Assembly (NCBI RefSeq): GCF_000689415.1
Contig: NZ_HG322950.1
Span: forward strand, 3,417,501 to 3,481,500
Source: Pseudomonas knackmussii B13
GTDB lineage: Bacteria; Pseudomonadota; Gammaproteobacteria; Pseudomonadales; Pseudomonadaceae
DNA: 64,000 bases
Direction: 5' to 3'
Part shown: positions 15,944 through 24,764 of the stretch, piece after piece
Position numbering within the stretch: the stretch's first letter is position 1
How the letters are laid out: every line of letters begins with the position of its first letter
Position numbers and translations under genes: made by a program
The notes under the pieces: model-generated
What the model was told of the DNA's origin: nothing
Databases searched by the model: none
What the model saw: the letters and a program-made list of their open reading frames with translations, nothing else

Positions 15944-17518
15944 CTATCCTTGGGACGACGATGTGGATTGCGAAGCGGGGGCCTGCAAAATGGGAGCGGG
16001 AATGTAGGTCAGTCGCAATACGAAGGGGACCATCACCAGCGCCAAGACGCCCAGGACGCGATAGGCATCCGCGACCGACAGTACCAGTGCCTGCTGGGCG
16101 ATGACTCCCATCAGTTGAGCGGGCTCCAGGGCAAGCGGAACGGAGTTGCCTACCAATGCAGCGTGATCCAGCAGCATTTCCGCGTGGACCCGCTGACTCA
16201 CGGTCACAAGTTGCCCAACCACGGCGCCCCCGATTAGCGACCCCAGGGCGCGCAGCGTGTTGATGTTCCCCGACACATACGGGCCTTCGCTGGGGTGCAC
16301 GACACTGGTACCCAGGAACAGCAGCGAGACGACCGCCATGGGCTGGCCAAAGGCTTGCAGCGTCTGCGTCAGCACGAACTGGTCGCGGTTCCAGTCGGAA
16401 GTCAGTTGCGCGCCAAGGAAGCACGCCAGGCCGATCAATAGCAGGCCGCCCGCGAACACGAATCGGGCATCGACCCATTTCCGGTACAGGAACAGCGCCA
16501 CCACGGAACCCAGGGCGAGTTGAGGCAGCGCGACGATCAGCCCGATCGGTGCCATCTGAAGCGGTCGGTAGCTCTGCAGTGGCCCGAGAAAGGTCATTGG
16601 CAACATCACGCCGGAGGTCAGCACGACCAGAAGGCAGATGAACAAGGTGAAGCCCAGCGCCAGGTTGCGGCGGCTGAGCATCTGCAACTTGATGAACGGC
16701 GTGGGGTGATACCACTCCGTTAGCAGATAGGCCCCCAGCAGCGTCAGCCCGGCCACCAGCGAGACGACGATGAGGGGTGAATTGAACCAGTCCAGCCGAA
16801 CGCCCTGATCCAAGGCGACGGCAATCAGGCCGAATGCCGGTGCGCCGAAGGCCATACCGGGCCAGTTGGCCTGCGGGAAACGGTCTGTCTGGATGGGGTC
16901 TTTGGGCAGGCCCCATCCGATCGTCAAGGCGGCAATCGCCGCGAGCGGAAGAATCTGCCAGTACACCCAGCGCCAATCGAACAGGCCATCCGTCCATTGC
17001 CCCGCCAGCCAGATCGAGAGATTGGGCGAGAAGGTGGCCGTCAGTGCATACAGCGCCAGTCCGTGCAGTCGGATGGGGGGCGGCAGAAACTTCAACGCCG
17101 CCATCATCAGCACGGGAATCATTGTGCCGCTGGCGATGCCCTGCAGAAACCGCATGGCCAGCAGCAGATCGAGGTCATGGATGAAGGGGATGCACACCGC
17201 CAGCAAAGTGCACGTGCCAATCATCCACAACTCGAAGCGGCGCACTGAAAGCGTGACGGCGAACCACGCTGAAAATGGCATGGCGATCACTTCGCCCGCG
17301 CTATAGACGGTGGTGAGCCAGGAGGCATCGTCCAGGCCGAAGCCCAGCGCGCCACGCACGTCGGCCAGTGCCAGCGCGCCCACGCGGTTGTTCAGTCCGG
17401 CCATCATGGCCGCGATGAGGATGCCGACCAGTCCCGCAATCGCCCGCTTCGGAGGGGCTGCCGCAGCGGTTGCCGCGGGCGGCGGCGCCGTCGACGACTG
17501 CGACGCTGCGGCGCTCAT
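15944..17518 (-). CDS. mfsB: DHA2-family (EmrB/QacA-type) MFS efflux pump
   Basis: 524 residues with about 14 hydrophobic segments, the 14-TMS DHA2 drug:H+ antiporter type. Characteristic stretches are GFGLDDASWLTTVYSAGEVIAMPF in TM2 (quoted in part) and RFLQGIASGTMIPVLM for motif C. It works with an HlyD-type adaptor and an outer-membrane factor to export hydrophobic compounds across both membranes. The start overlaps the stop of the upstream channel gene by 4 bp (ATGA), showing tight operon packing. Export of toxic aromatic intermediates would fit the cargo. The real substrates are not visible. Confidence 0.9.
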   Translation of the reverse strand: MSAAASQSSTAPPPAATAAAAPPKRAIAGLVGILIAAMMAGLNNRVGALALADVRGALGFGLDDASWLTTVYSAGEVIAMPFSAWFAVTLSVRRFELWMIGTCTLLAVCIPFIHDLDLLLAMRFLQGIASGTMIPVLMMAALKFLPPPIRLHGLALYALTATFSPNLSIWLAGQWTDGLFDWRWVYWQILPLAAIAALTIGWGLPKDPIQTDRFPQANWPGMAFGAPAFGLIAVALDQGVRLDWFNSPLIVVSLVAGLTLLGAYLLTEWYHPTPFIKLQMLSRRNLALGFTLFICLLVVLTSGVMLPMTFLGPLQSYRPLQMAPIGLIVALPQLALGSVVALFLYRKWVDARFVFAGGLLLIGLACFLGAQLTSDWNRDQFVLTQTLQAFGQPMAVVSLLFLGTSVVHPSEGPYVSGNINTLRALGSLIGGAVVGQLVTVSQRVHAEMLLDHAALVGNSVPLALEPAQLMGVIAQQALVLSVADAYRVLGVLALVMVPFVLRLTYIPAPILQAPASQSTSSSQG

Positions 17519-19050
17519 TGGTCAACCTTCGATTGCGAGGTGGCCGACGACACAGCGGTCGTCAGCGACGCGTCGCCGCCGGTCTGCTGCTCGGAAGAGA
17601 ATGCGCCGGGGTCCCAGCCACCGCCCAGGGATTTGTAGAGATTGACCAGGGTGAGCGCGGCGTTGGTCGCGCTGGCATTGAGGCTGGTCTGGCTTGCGAG
17701 GACACCGCGCTGTGCGGCCAGGACGTTCAGGTAGTCGGCAGCGCCTTCCTGATAGCCGCGCTCGGCAGCATGCAGCGCCTGCTGGTTCTGCTCGTACGAA
17801 ACCACCAACTCGGCATGGCGGTTCTGCTGGGCTGCCCAGGCGTCCAGGGCGTTGTCCACTTCATGCCAGGCTTGCAGCACCGTCTGCCGGTAGCCGATGG
17901 CGGCAGTTCTTTGCCGTGCCTCGTTCAGCGCCAGGCGCTGCTTCAGACGCCCGCCCTGGAAGATGGGAAGATAGACCGTGGGGCCGACGGAGAAGAACCG
18001 GGAATCCCAACTGTCGAGGTCGTTGAACTCGAAGGCTTCGACGCCGACCCTGCCTTTGAGGCCGATTCGCGGGTAGAAATCGGCTTTGGCGACGCCGATG
18101 GCTGCCGTCGCAGCATGGAGCTGGGCTTCGGCGCGCTGTATGTCCGGCCGCCTGTGCGCCAATTCGGAGGGCAGGCCCACCGGCACATTGGAAGGAAGCG
18201 ACGGCAGAGGCATCGCTTCAAGCAACTGCGCATCGAGGGCGCGCGGCTGCTCTCCCAGCAGCAATGCCAGGACGTTCATCAGCGTGTTGCGGCGCTGGAC
18301 CAATTCGGGTACCAGCGCCTCGACCGTTGCCAGTTGCGCGCGCGCCGAAGCGGTTTCAAAACGTGTGGCGACGCCATTGCGCTCACGGCTTTCGGCAAGG
18401 CGGAGCGTGCGATCGGCAACCTCCAGGTTCTGCCGGGTGATGTCCAGTTGCGCTTGCGTGCCGCGCAATTGGAGATAGGTACGGGCCACCTCGGCGGACA
18501 GGGCCACGCGTGCCGCCTCGCGCTCATACACCGTGGCCTCGAAGGCGGCCGCGGCGCTTTCGCGCGATCGACGCGCGCGGCCCCATAGGTCGAGTTCCCA
18601 ACTGGCGTCGAATCCCAACTGCCAGAAGTCGCTCGCGCTCGTCGGAGCACCCAACGCGGCAAACTTGCCGTGCTCGCTGATGGCCTCGCGGGAATAGCCC
18701 GCCGAAGCACCCACACTGGGCAGCAGCAGCGAGGAGGCAATCCCCAACTGCGCCCGACTTTGCTCGATGCGCTCGGAAGCCATCTGCAGGTTCAGGTTGC
18801 CCGCCTGCGCACGGGCTTGCAGATCCGCCAGTACGTCATCGTTGAACAACGTCCACCATGAAGACGGGAAGTTCGCGGCGGATGTCTCCTGAGCCTGCGC
18901 GTAGTCCGCCCTGGGCGACAGTTGAACGGCTGCGAGCCTGTCGTCGGGTTTCACGAAGTCAGGACCAACCGCGCAACCGACCAGGGAGATCGTGCAGAGT
19001 GCCGTGCCTGCCTGTCGCAGCAGTTGTGAGAGCAGCGGTTGTGACGTCAT
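17515..19050 (-). CDS. mfsA: NodT-family outer-membrane efflux lipoprotein
   Basis: 511 residues. A lipoprotein signal with lipobox LVGC (ISLVGCAVGPDFVKPD) is followed by the two outer-membrane efflux protein repeats. Family signatures are NFPSSWWTLFND, ARTYLQLRGTQAQLDITRQN and LAHRRPDIQRAEAQLHAATA. This is the TolC-like channel of the tripartite pump and the first gene of the operon. Two MfsR-type operators lie 25-155 bp upstream of its start, so it is likely under TetR repression. In ICEclc the homologous mfsABC operon is repressed by MfsR, encoded elsewhere on the element. Confidence 0.9.
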   Translation of the reverse strand: MTSQPLLSQLLRQAGTALCTISLVGCAVGPDFVKPDDRLAAVQLSPRADYAQAQETSAANFPSSWWTLFNDDVLADLQARAQAGNLNLQMASERIEQSRAQLGIASSLLLPSVGASAGYSREAISEHGKFAALGAPTSASDFWQLGFDASWELDLWGRARRSRESAAAAFEATVYEREAARVALSAEVARTYLQLRGTQAQLDITRQNLEVADRTLRLAESRERNGVATRFETASARAQLATVEALVPELVQRRNTLMNVLALLLGEQPRALDAQLLEAMPLPSLPSNVPVGLPSELAHRRPDIQRAEAQLHAATAAIGVAKADFYPRIGLKGRVGVEAFEFNDLDSWDSRFFSVGPTVYLPIFQGGRLKQRLALNEARQRTAAIGYRQTVLQAWHEVDNALDAWAAQQNRHAELVVSYEQNQQALHAAERGYQEGAADYLNVLAAQRGVLASQTSLNASATNAALTLVNLYKSLGGGWDPGAFSSEQQTGGDASLTTAVSSATSQSKVDQ

Positions 19051-19074
19051 GAAAGTTCACCCAATATACGAATA

Positions 19075-19094
19075 GTACCGAACCGCTCGGTTTG
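19075..19094. promoter_or_regulatory. MfsR-type (TetR) operator 1, at mfsA
   Basis: GTACCGAACCGCTCGGTTTG. Read on the minus strand its core ACCGAGCGGTT equals the core of the perfect operators at 19185 and 32768. It lies 25 bp upstream of the mfsA start, where a bound repressor would block the mfsABC promoter. Confidence 0.72.
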
Positions 19095-19184
19095 ACATAA
19101 AAGAAAAGTTAACCAGCAGTTCAAATAAATTCCGAGCATCCTCATAACTTCGGATGCTCAGCGGCGGCGTGGTTGAGTTTGACC

Positions 19185-19203
19185 GTACCGAGCGGTTTGG
19201 TAC
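19185..19203. promoter_or_regulatory. MfsR-type (TetR) operator 2, upstream of mfsR remnant
   Basis: GTACCGAGCGGTTTGGTAC: perfect 5-bp arms GTACC/GGTAC around 9 bp, with an inner ACCG..CGGT. The identical 19 bases occur at 32768-32786 in front of the intact mfsR. Here it precedes a broken mfsR copy and may still help control the divergent mfsA promoter. Confidence 0.8.
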
Positions 19204-19247
19204 TATACCGATTTCGGGGCGTTGTGTCAAAACACCCCAAGCAGGTG

Positions 19248-19420
19248 CGATGCATGGATCAAGCCATGACCGCCATACCGCCGAGCGGCGGACTGGTTGG
19301 TTGTGGCATTGTGATCGCCGAAGGCCGCGCTTGCGCAGGCTCTTGCAGAGGCATTCACTCTGGCCAGCCTGGCAGGCCATACAAACGGTGGTGGCCGACT
19401 AGCTGACCAACGCAGCGGCG
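19248..19420 (+). pseudogene. Remnant of a second mfsR (TetR) with internal deletion
   Basis: Sequence after the operator resembles the start of mfsR (MDQAMTAIPPSGG against the MTTLPPSSGE region). It then jumps to DNA like 33187-33300 (gtgatcgc.gaaggc..., ctggcc.gcc...catgac, ggtggccga...ctg.c.aacgcagcggc). About 350 bp of the DNA-binding and core region are missing, and the frame is disrupted with stops. So the pump operon once had its own adjacent TetR gene in the classic divergent layout, and that gene has been lost. Confidence 0.7.
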
Positions 19421-19667
19421 GCACGCAGCGCCTGAAATTGGCGTAGGCGTAGTAGCAAAATTTCTCGAGCGAATCGGCGCAGCGCTGGACGCCATCACCA
19501 CGGCGGGCCTTCTGATGACCTGCATCACTTCGAGCGGCGTCAGCACAGCGCGGTTTCCCCTGCCGCGACGCCATCAGGCGCCCGGAGCACGGGGCGAGTT
19601 GGTGGCCGGAATAGTTGCACGGCACGCCCAGATCGGTCGTGGTACCGAGCGTTTCGGGGGGCGCTAT

Positions 19668-20560
19668 TCATCCATCCATCAGCTCCAGCACAGCCTGCAC
19701 GAGCCGGCTCTCCGGATCTTCGAAGCCCGCGACTGCCGTGAAATGGTTGCAGTTGTGCTGATCCAACTGGCGAACCTGTGCGCCTGCGGCGCGCCAAGCA
19801 TCGGCAAAGGCAGTCGACTGGCGCTGAAAATCTGGAGGCTCGTCGCCGCCGACGGTGATCACCAGAGGGAATCGCGAGGTATCGGTCGGCACATGGAACA
19901 AGGGACTTTGGCGAAAAATGGTGTCGTGGTCTAGTTGGAGCTTGGGCTGCAACCACGAATAGCGGAACGGTGTCAGGTCGAAAAGTCCACTAACAGGGAC
20001 ATCGCCTTTGACGAGGTCTGGCGGTAGACCATAGTCAGCTTGCCAATCAGTGAGAGCGATCATGCCGACTTGATGGCCGCCTGCGGAATGGCCGGCGACG
20101 TAAATTCGGTCTGGATCAACGTTGTAGCGCTGCGCGTTACGGTACAACCAAGCCACGGCAGCGCGGCTCTGTCGGATGATTTCATCGATCGATGCCTTGG
20201 GGCACAGGTGTAGTTGGTCACCGCCACGGTTACGCCGTGCGGTACAAGTCCGCGCGCCATAAGGCTCCATTCCTTGCTGGTAGTCGAGCTCCACCAGCCA
20301 CCGTGGATAAAGACGACGAGAGGCGAGCCGGTGCGACTGGACGGAAAAATGTCGACAGTCTCATCCACGGTGGGACCGAAGCGCTCGTCCAGATAGCAGT
20401 CCAACTCGCTGCGCGCCAGCTTGCTGTGCGCCAGCTTGCTGTGCGCCAGCTTGCTGTGCGACGTGACCCATTCCCAGATGGCGCGCATATCCTGGGGCGC
20501 CTCGCAGTCGCATTGGAGGTCGATTTCTTCTTGCGTAGTGAACTCCCGATACAGCTTCAT
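19668..20560 (-). pseudogene. Alpha/beta-hydrolase (esterase/formamidase-like), frameshifted
   Basis: Starting at ATG 20560 (MKLYREFTTQEEIDLQ), the first frame carries the oxyanion motif VVFIHGGWW, then loses register near 20210. The rest continues in another frame with KASIDEIIRQSRAAVAWLYR, nucleophile elbow YVAGHSAGGHQ and a terminal HNCNHFTAV His region. One missing C in ...ACACCTG... would restore it, so this is either a real inactivating deletion or a sequence error. All triad residues survive. The fold resembles kynurenine-formamidase-type esterases. It is last in the amn operon, 112 bp after the aldolase gene. A 15-bp triplication adds SKLAH repeats. Confidence 0.75.
20413..20457. repeat. 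Three tandem 15-bp units in the esterase gene
   Basis: The unit gcgccagcttgctgt occurs three times head to tail and stays in frame. It encodes SKLAH repeats near residue 35 of the esterase. It is probably slipped-strand expansion. Three units only, so not a CRISPR array. Confidence 0.9.
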
Positions 20561-20671
20561 ATGTAGTCTCCTGTGGATCGGCTCAATAGGTTCGGCATGG
20601 GTAATGCGTTTTCCCAAACGCCTAGAGCGGAGCGAGTAGCTGCTCCCCGATGCCATTCGTCTAACCGCTAG

Positions 20672-21709
20672 CTACGTTGTCGTCTGTTGTGCCAAATCGA
20701 GCGCCACATCGACGATCATGTCTTCTTGCCCACCAACCATACGACGCTTGCCAAGCTCCACCAGAATATCGACCGTCTTCAGACCATACTTGTGACCGGC
20801 GGCCTCGGCGTGCCGCAGGAATGAGCTGTAGACACCGGCATAGCCGAGCGCGAGCGTCTCTCGATCAACACGCACTGGACGATCTTGCAGAGGGCGAACG
20901 ATGTCATCGGCGGCATCCATCAATCTGTACAGGTCCGTACCATGCTGCCAGCCCATGCGTTCCGCGGCGGCGATGAATACCTCCAACGGCGCATTCCCGG
21001 CACCCGCGCCCATGCCAGCCAGGCTTGCGTCGACACGGATAGCGCCTGCTTCTACGGCCACGATGGAATTGGCCACGCCGAGGCTGAGATTGTGATGCGC
21101 ATGAATCCCAATGGCAGTTTCCGGCTGCAAGACTTCACGCAGCGCGAGAACACGATCTCGAACATCGTTCATGTTCATCGCGCCGCCGGAATCGACGACA
21201 TAGCAGCAGGTCGCGCCGTAGCTTTCCATGAGCTTGGCCTGCTCAGCCAGAGCTTGCGGCGAGGACATGTGACTCATCATTAGGAAGCCCACCGTGTCCA
21301 TGTCCAGCTTGCGAGCGAGTTCGATGTGCTGGCGCGACACATCGGCTTCAGTGCAGTGGGTGGCGACACGCACGATGCGCGCGCCGGCGTTGTACGCGGC
21401 CTGCAGATCATGCACGGTGCCTATGCCTGGCAGCAGGAGTGTCGCGATCTTGGCGTGCTTCACAACATCGGCTACAGCTTCGATCCATTCCACGTCGGTG
21501 TGAGCGCCAAAGCCGTAGTTGAAGCTCGAACCCTGAAGGCCATCCCCGTGCGCGACCTCTATGGAGTCAACGCGGGCCTCGTCCAGCGCCAGGGCGATCT
21601 GACGTACCTGAGGCACAGAGTATTGATGGCGGATAGCGTGGCTTCCATCGCGCAAAGTGACGTCGGAAATATAAAGCTTGGACGCTGCGGCGTTCCCGTT
21701 GATGCTCAT
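20672..21709 (-). CDS. amnG: 4-hydroxy-2-oxovalerate aldolase
   Basis: 345 residues. The HMGL/DmpG-type TIM barrel begins with YISDVTLRDGSHAIRHQY, which holds the metal-binding Asp and catalytic Arg. Further on are the metal-ligand GIHAHHNLSLGVANS and the channel-type C-terminal communication domain. It splits 4-hydroxy-2-oxovalerate into pyruvate and acetaldehyde, and passes acetaldehyde directly to the partner dehydrogenase encoded just upstream (15-bp gap). Order and content match the 2-aminophenol operons of P. pseudoalcaligenes JS45 and Pseudomonas AP-3. Confidence 0.93.
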   Translation of the reverse strand: MSINGNAAASKLYISDVTLRDGSHAIRHQYSVPQVRQIALALDEARVDSIEVAHGDGLQGSSFNYGFGAHTDVEWIEAVADVVKHAKIATLLLPGIGTVHDLQAAYNAGARIVRVATHCTEADVSRQHIELARKLDMDTVGFLMMSHMSSPQALAEQAKLMESYGATCCYVVDSGGAMNMNDVRDRVLALREVLQPETAIGIHAHHNLSLGVANSIVAVEAGAIRVDASLAGMGAGAGNAPLEVFIAAAERMGWQHGTDLYRLMDAADDIVRPLQDRPVRVDRETLALGYAGVYSSFLRHAEAAGHKYGLKTVDILVELGKRRMVGGQEDMIVDVALDLAQQTTT

Positions 21710-21724
21710 CGTTGTGCTCCTCGT

Positions 21725-22666
21725 TCAGGCGGCGACCGTCCCGGCCGTCATCCGTGCTGCCATTTGTTCGGCTGTGCGAAGGCCGGCGCTGGTCATGATG
21801 TCGAGATTTCCCGCGTAAGCCGGCAAGTAGTGCGCTGCGCCTTCGACTTCCAGGAAAATGCTGGTTTTCAGGCCGGAGATGCGGCCCACGCCTGGCACGT
21901 TCAGGTTCTCGACACGATCAAACTGCACGGTCTGCTTCAATCGATATCCTGGCACGTAGCTCTGGACATCGGCGGCCATCCGGGCAACCGAATCGGCAAT
22001 AGCTGCTTCGTCAGCCACGTCGCTGAGCGTGTACACGGTGTCGCGCATGATCAAGGGCGGATCGGCGGGGTTCAACACGATGATGGCCTTGCCTTTCGAT
22101 GCGCCACCCACAACTTCAATGGCCTTTGAGGTTGTCTCGGTGAACTCGTCGATGTTGGCCCGAGTCCCTGGCCCGGCACTCTTACTAGCGATAGAAGCCA
22201 CGATCTCGCCATAGTGGACCTGGGTCACGCGAGAGACCGCGGCTACCATGGGGACAGTTGCCTGGCCGCCGCAAGTCACCATGTTGACGTTCAGCGCATC
22301 CAAGTTCTGTTTGCCATTGACTACGGGGATGCAGTACGGACCGATGGCGGCCGGCGTCAGGTCAATGACGCGGATACCGGGTTTGTACTTGCGCAGCAGT
22401 GCATCGTTGTGGACGTGAGCCCCGGCGCTCGTAGCATCGAACACGAAGTCGATTTCCTCGAAGATGGGCAGACGCGTCAAACCCTCTACACCTTCGTGTG
22501 TGGTGCCTACGCCCAGGCGAGAAGCACGGGCAAGACCGTCCGAGGCAGGGTCGATCCCCACCATGGCCCCTACTTCGATGTGACGGCCGTGACGCATGAT
22601 CTTGATCATCAGGTCCGTGCCGATGTTTCCGCTGCCGATGATGGCGGCTTTGAATTTTCGGGTCAT
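21725..22666 (-). CDS. amnH: Acylating acetaldehyde dehydrogenase
   Basis: 313 residues from ATG 22666 (MTRKFKAAIIGSGNIGTDLMIKI). Upstream in-frame codons look non-homologous. The Rossmann GSGNIG motif and the catalytic Cys in NMVTCGGQATVPMVAAV fit DmpF/BphJ-type enzymes (usual length about 312). It converts acetaldehyde plus CoA and NAD+ to acetyl-CoA. It forms a channelling complex with the aldolase encoded next. Confidence 0.93.
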   Translation of the reverse strand: MTRKFKAAIIGSGNIGTDLMIKIMRHGRHIEVGAMVGIDPASDGLARASRLGVGTTHEGVEGLTRLPIFEEIDFVFDATSAGAHVHNDALLRKYKPGIRVIDLTPAAIGPYCIPVVNGKQNLDALNVNMVTCGGQATVPMVAAVSRVTQVHYGEIVASIASKSAGPGTRANIDEFTETTSKAIEVVGGASKGKAIIVLNPADPPLIMRDTVYTLSDVADEAAIADSVARMAADVQSYVPGYRLKQTVQFDRVENLNVPGVGRISGLKTSIFLEVEGAAHYLPAYAGNLDIMTSAGLRTAEQMAARMTAGTVAA

Positions 22667-22726
22667 AGAGAACTCCAGATATAGACGCTGCAAGTGCGGT
22701 GGTGCGCTTGACGCGCAAGACCCCAA

Positions 22727-23491
22727 TCAAACCAGTTGAAAGCTAACGCTCCCCAAGCCCTGCATGCGCATCGAAATGTGCTGACCGGGATAGATCCACT
22801 CCGCGGGCGTCGCCCCCCCGGCCAGAACGATCCAACCGGCCTCCAAGGGTTCGTTCGCAGCGGCCGAAACCCGCGCTGCGGCGACCAGCGAGCGCAGCGG
22901 ATCGCCGAGCAGCGCCGCCGTGGAGCCGACCTGCACGGCGCGGCCGTCCAGGCTCATGACCAGCCCCAGGTTGCCGAAGTCCGTGGCCGGCGAATGCCAG
23001 CCGCCAACCACGAAGCCGCTGGAAGACGCGTTGTCCGCGATGACCTCCGGCAGCGTGAACTTGAAGTTCTGATAGCGGGAGTCGATCACCTCCAAAGCAG
23101 GTGCAATCGCTTCGACCGCCGCCAGCGCCTCGGCTCCGGTGACATTGCCCGCCAGAGGCTTTTTCAGCAGGAATGCCAGCTCCGGCTCGACCCGGGGATG
23201 CACGAAACGCGAATGCTCGACATTGGAGCCCTCCTCCAATTGCATGGCGTCAGTCAATCGGCCCCAGATGACATCGGACAGCCCCATCTGAACCATCTTG
23301 GCCCGGCTGGTGAACCCCATCTTCACGCCGACACGCCGCTCGCCCCGCTCAAGTCGACGGGCGATGGAGCCGCGCTGGATCTCGTAGGCGTCGGGCAGGT
23401 TCAGTGTGTTGTCGGTGTCGAACTGTGGGACCTCGTGCGCGTATCTTGCGGCGTCGTCCAGGCGGATGATGATTTCTTCGTGCACGCTCAT
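22727..23491 (-). CDS. amnF: 2-oxopent-4-enoate (2-hydroxypenta-2,4-dienoate) hydratase
   Basis: 254 residues of the fumarylacetoacetase-like hydratase/decarboxylase family. Landmarks are VGVKMGFTSRAKMVQMG, the metal-ligand region HPRVEPELAFLL and VIDSRYQNFKF. It hydrates 2-oxopent-4-enoate to 4-hydroxy-2-oxovalerate. Its start overlaps the stop of the related decarboxylase gene by 4 bp, consistent with translational coupling and with the physical complex these two enzymes form in meta-cleavage pathways. The two are paralogues, and were told apart by order and by comparison with amn and dmp operons. Confidence 0.9.
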   Translation of the reverse strand: MSVHEEIIIRLDDAARYAHEVPQFDTDNTLNLPDAYEIQRGSIARRLERGERRVGVKMGFTSRAKMVQMGLSDVIWGRLTDAMQLEEGSNVEHSRFVHPRVEPELAFLLKKPLAGNVTGAEALAAVEAIAPALEVIDSRYQNFKFTLPEVIADNASSSGFVVGGWHSPATDFGNLGLVMSLDGRAVQVGSTAALLGDPLRSLVAAARVSAAANEPLEAGWIVLAGGATPAEWIYPGQHISMRMQGLGSVSFQLV

Positions 23492-24297
23492 GCCGCAACT
23501 CCATTCATTTGGTTGGATTCAAACTCTGTGCGAACGCTTCCCACGCCATTGATGTGGCACTCGAACACGTCGCCCGGCTTGACCGCGACCATCGGGCCCA
23601 GCGCGCCCGAAAGGATGAGTTCGCCGGCACGCAGCGGCTTGCCCAGGCGGGACATGGTGCGCGCCAGCCAGACCACAGCGTTCAGGGGGGTGCCCAGGCA
23701 GGCCGCGCCTGCGCCGGTAGACACCGGCTCCCCGCGGCGCGACAGGCACATTCCTACCAAGCTCAGGTCCAGGCCACGGGGAGAAATCGGCGTCGATCCC
23801 AACACGTAGACTCCGCTCGAAGCGTTGTCGGCCACGGTATCGACGAACTTGATGTTCCAGTCAGCGATGCGGCTACCCACGATTTCCAGCGCTGGAACCA
23901 CGTAGTCCACAGCCTGCAGGACCTCCTGGTGCGTAGGCTGCTCCGTGTCCAGGTCGCGGCCGAGGACAAAGCCGATTTCTGCCTCGACCTTCGGTTGATG
24001 AAGAATCGACAGAGGGATCGTCTCGGCATCGCCAAAGGACATGTCATCGAAGAGAGCACCGAAGTCGGGCTCGTCCACACCGAGTTGCTGTTGAACGACG
24101 ACGGATGTCAGGCCGATCTTGCGACCGACCACGCGCCGGCCCAGCGAGATTCGCCGTTGTGTGTTGATGCTCTGGATCGCGTAAGCGTCGTCCACGTTCA
24201 TGTCCGGGAACGTGTCGCGCAGGGGCGCGATCGGTTTGCCGCTTTGCATCGCCTGATAAAGAGACTGAGCGGCCTCTTCGCGTTGTTGTGGTGTCAC
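23488..24297 (-). CDS. amnE: 4-oxalocrotonate decarboxylase
   Basis: 269 residues of the same fold as the downstream hydratase, with KIGLTSVVVQQQLGVDEPDFG, metal-binding HQPKVEAEIGFVLGRDL and EIVGSRIADWNIKFVDTVAD. It decarboxylates 4-oxalocrotonate (2-oxohex-3-enedioate) to 2-oxopent-4-enoate with Mg2+. Sits between the deaminase and hydratase genes, in pathway order. Family membership is certain. The choice of decarboxylase over hydratase follows the position and the DmpH-like length. Confidence 0.9.
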   Translation of the reverse strand: MTPQQREEAAQSLYQAMQSGKPIAPLRDTFPDMNVDDAYAIQSINTQRRISLGRRVVGRKIGLTSVVVQQQLGVDEPDFGALFDDMSFGDAETIPLSILHQPKVEAEIGFVLGRDLDTEQPTHQEVLQAVDYVVPALEIVGSRIADWNIKFVDTVADNASSGVYVLGSTPISPRGLDLSLVGMCLSRRGEPVSTGAGAACLGTPLNAVVWLARTMSRLGKPLRAGELILSGALGPMVAVKPGDVFECHINGVGSVRTEFESNQMNGVAA

Positions 24298-24311
24298 GAT
24301 AGAACCTTCCT

Positions 24312-24764
24312 CTATGCGTCTGGGGCCGGCGGCTTGTAGGCCACTGCCTTGATTTCGATGCGCAGCATCGGGTGAGGCAGCTGATGGACAGCCACCGTAG
24401 TGCGGGTTGGACCGTCGTAGCCGAAGTACTCGGCGTAAACCTCGTTGTAGCCCTTGAAGTCGCCCATATCGACCAAGTAGGCCGACAGCTCGACCAGATC
24501 CGTCAGATCCGCGCCTGCGGGCTGCAGGATGGCCCGGATGTTCTCGATGACCGCGCGGGTCTGCGCACGGATATCTGCATCCAGGACGCCCATGGGGTCG
24601 GCCTCGGCGCCGACAAAGCTGTTGTCGGGACGGCGCGAGCTGGTGCCTGAGACAAAAAGAAAATCGCCGGCGCGCTTGATGTGGGGAAACTTGCCGCGCG
24701 GCTGCGAGCGGCCTTCAACCACGGCCGACGATGTAGCGCCCGTGCTCACGGTCTTATCTGTCAT
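24312..24764 (-). CDS. amnD: 2-aminomuconate deaminase (RidA/YjgF family)
   Basis: About 150 residues from ATG 24764 (MTDKTVSTGATSSAVVEG), overlapping the dehydrogenase gene end by 11 bp. RidA fold landmarks are RAGDFLFVSGTSSRRPDNSF, the region around RAVIENIRAILQPAGADLTDLVEL (quoted in part) and the terminal PHPMLRIEIKAVAY with the conserved Arg that binds the substrate carboxylate. It releases ammonia from 2-aminomuconate to give 4-oxalocrotonate. A second, more distant RidA protein is encoded at the head of the operon. Confidence 0.9.
   Translation of the reverse strand: MTDKTVSTGATSSAVVEGRSQPRGKFPHIKRAGDFLFVSGTSSRRPDNSFVGAEADPMGVLDADIRAQTRAVIENIRAILQPAGADLTDLVELSAYLVDMGDFKGYNEVYAEYFGYDGPTRTTVAVHQLPHPMLRIEIKAVAYKPPAPDA

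Noticed and set aside
19640..19660. A fourth MfsR-like operator (GGTACCGAGCGTTTCGG)
   Set aside because: Only one arm matches, and it lies beyond the amn operon end away from any promoter. Probably chance or part of decayed DNA.
20413..20457. Short tandem repeats that might suggest a CRISPR array
   Set aside because: Only three 15-bp units without spacers, in frame inside a hydrolase gene. No cas genes anywhere in the window.
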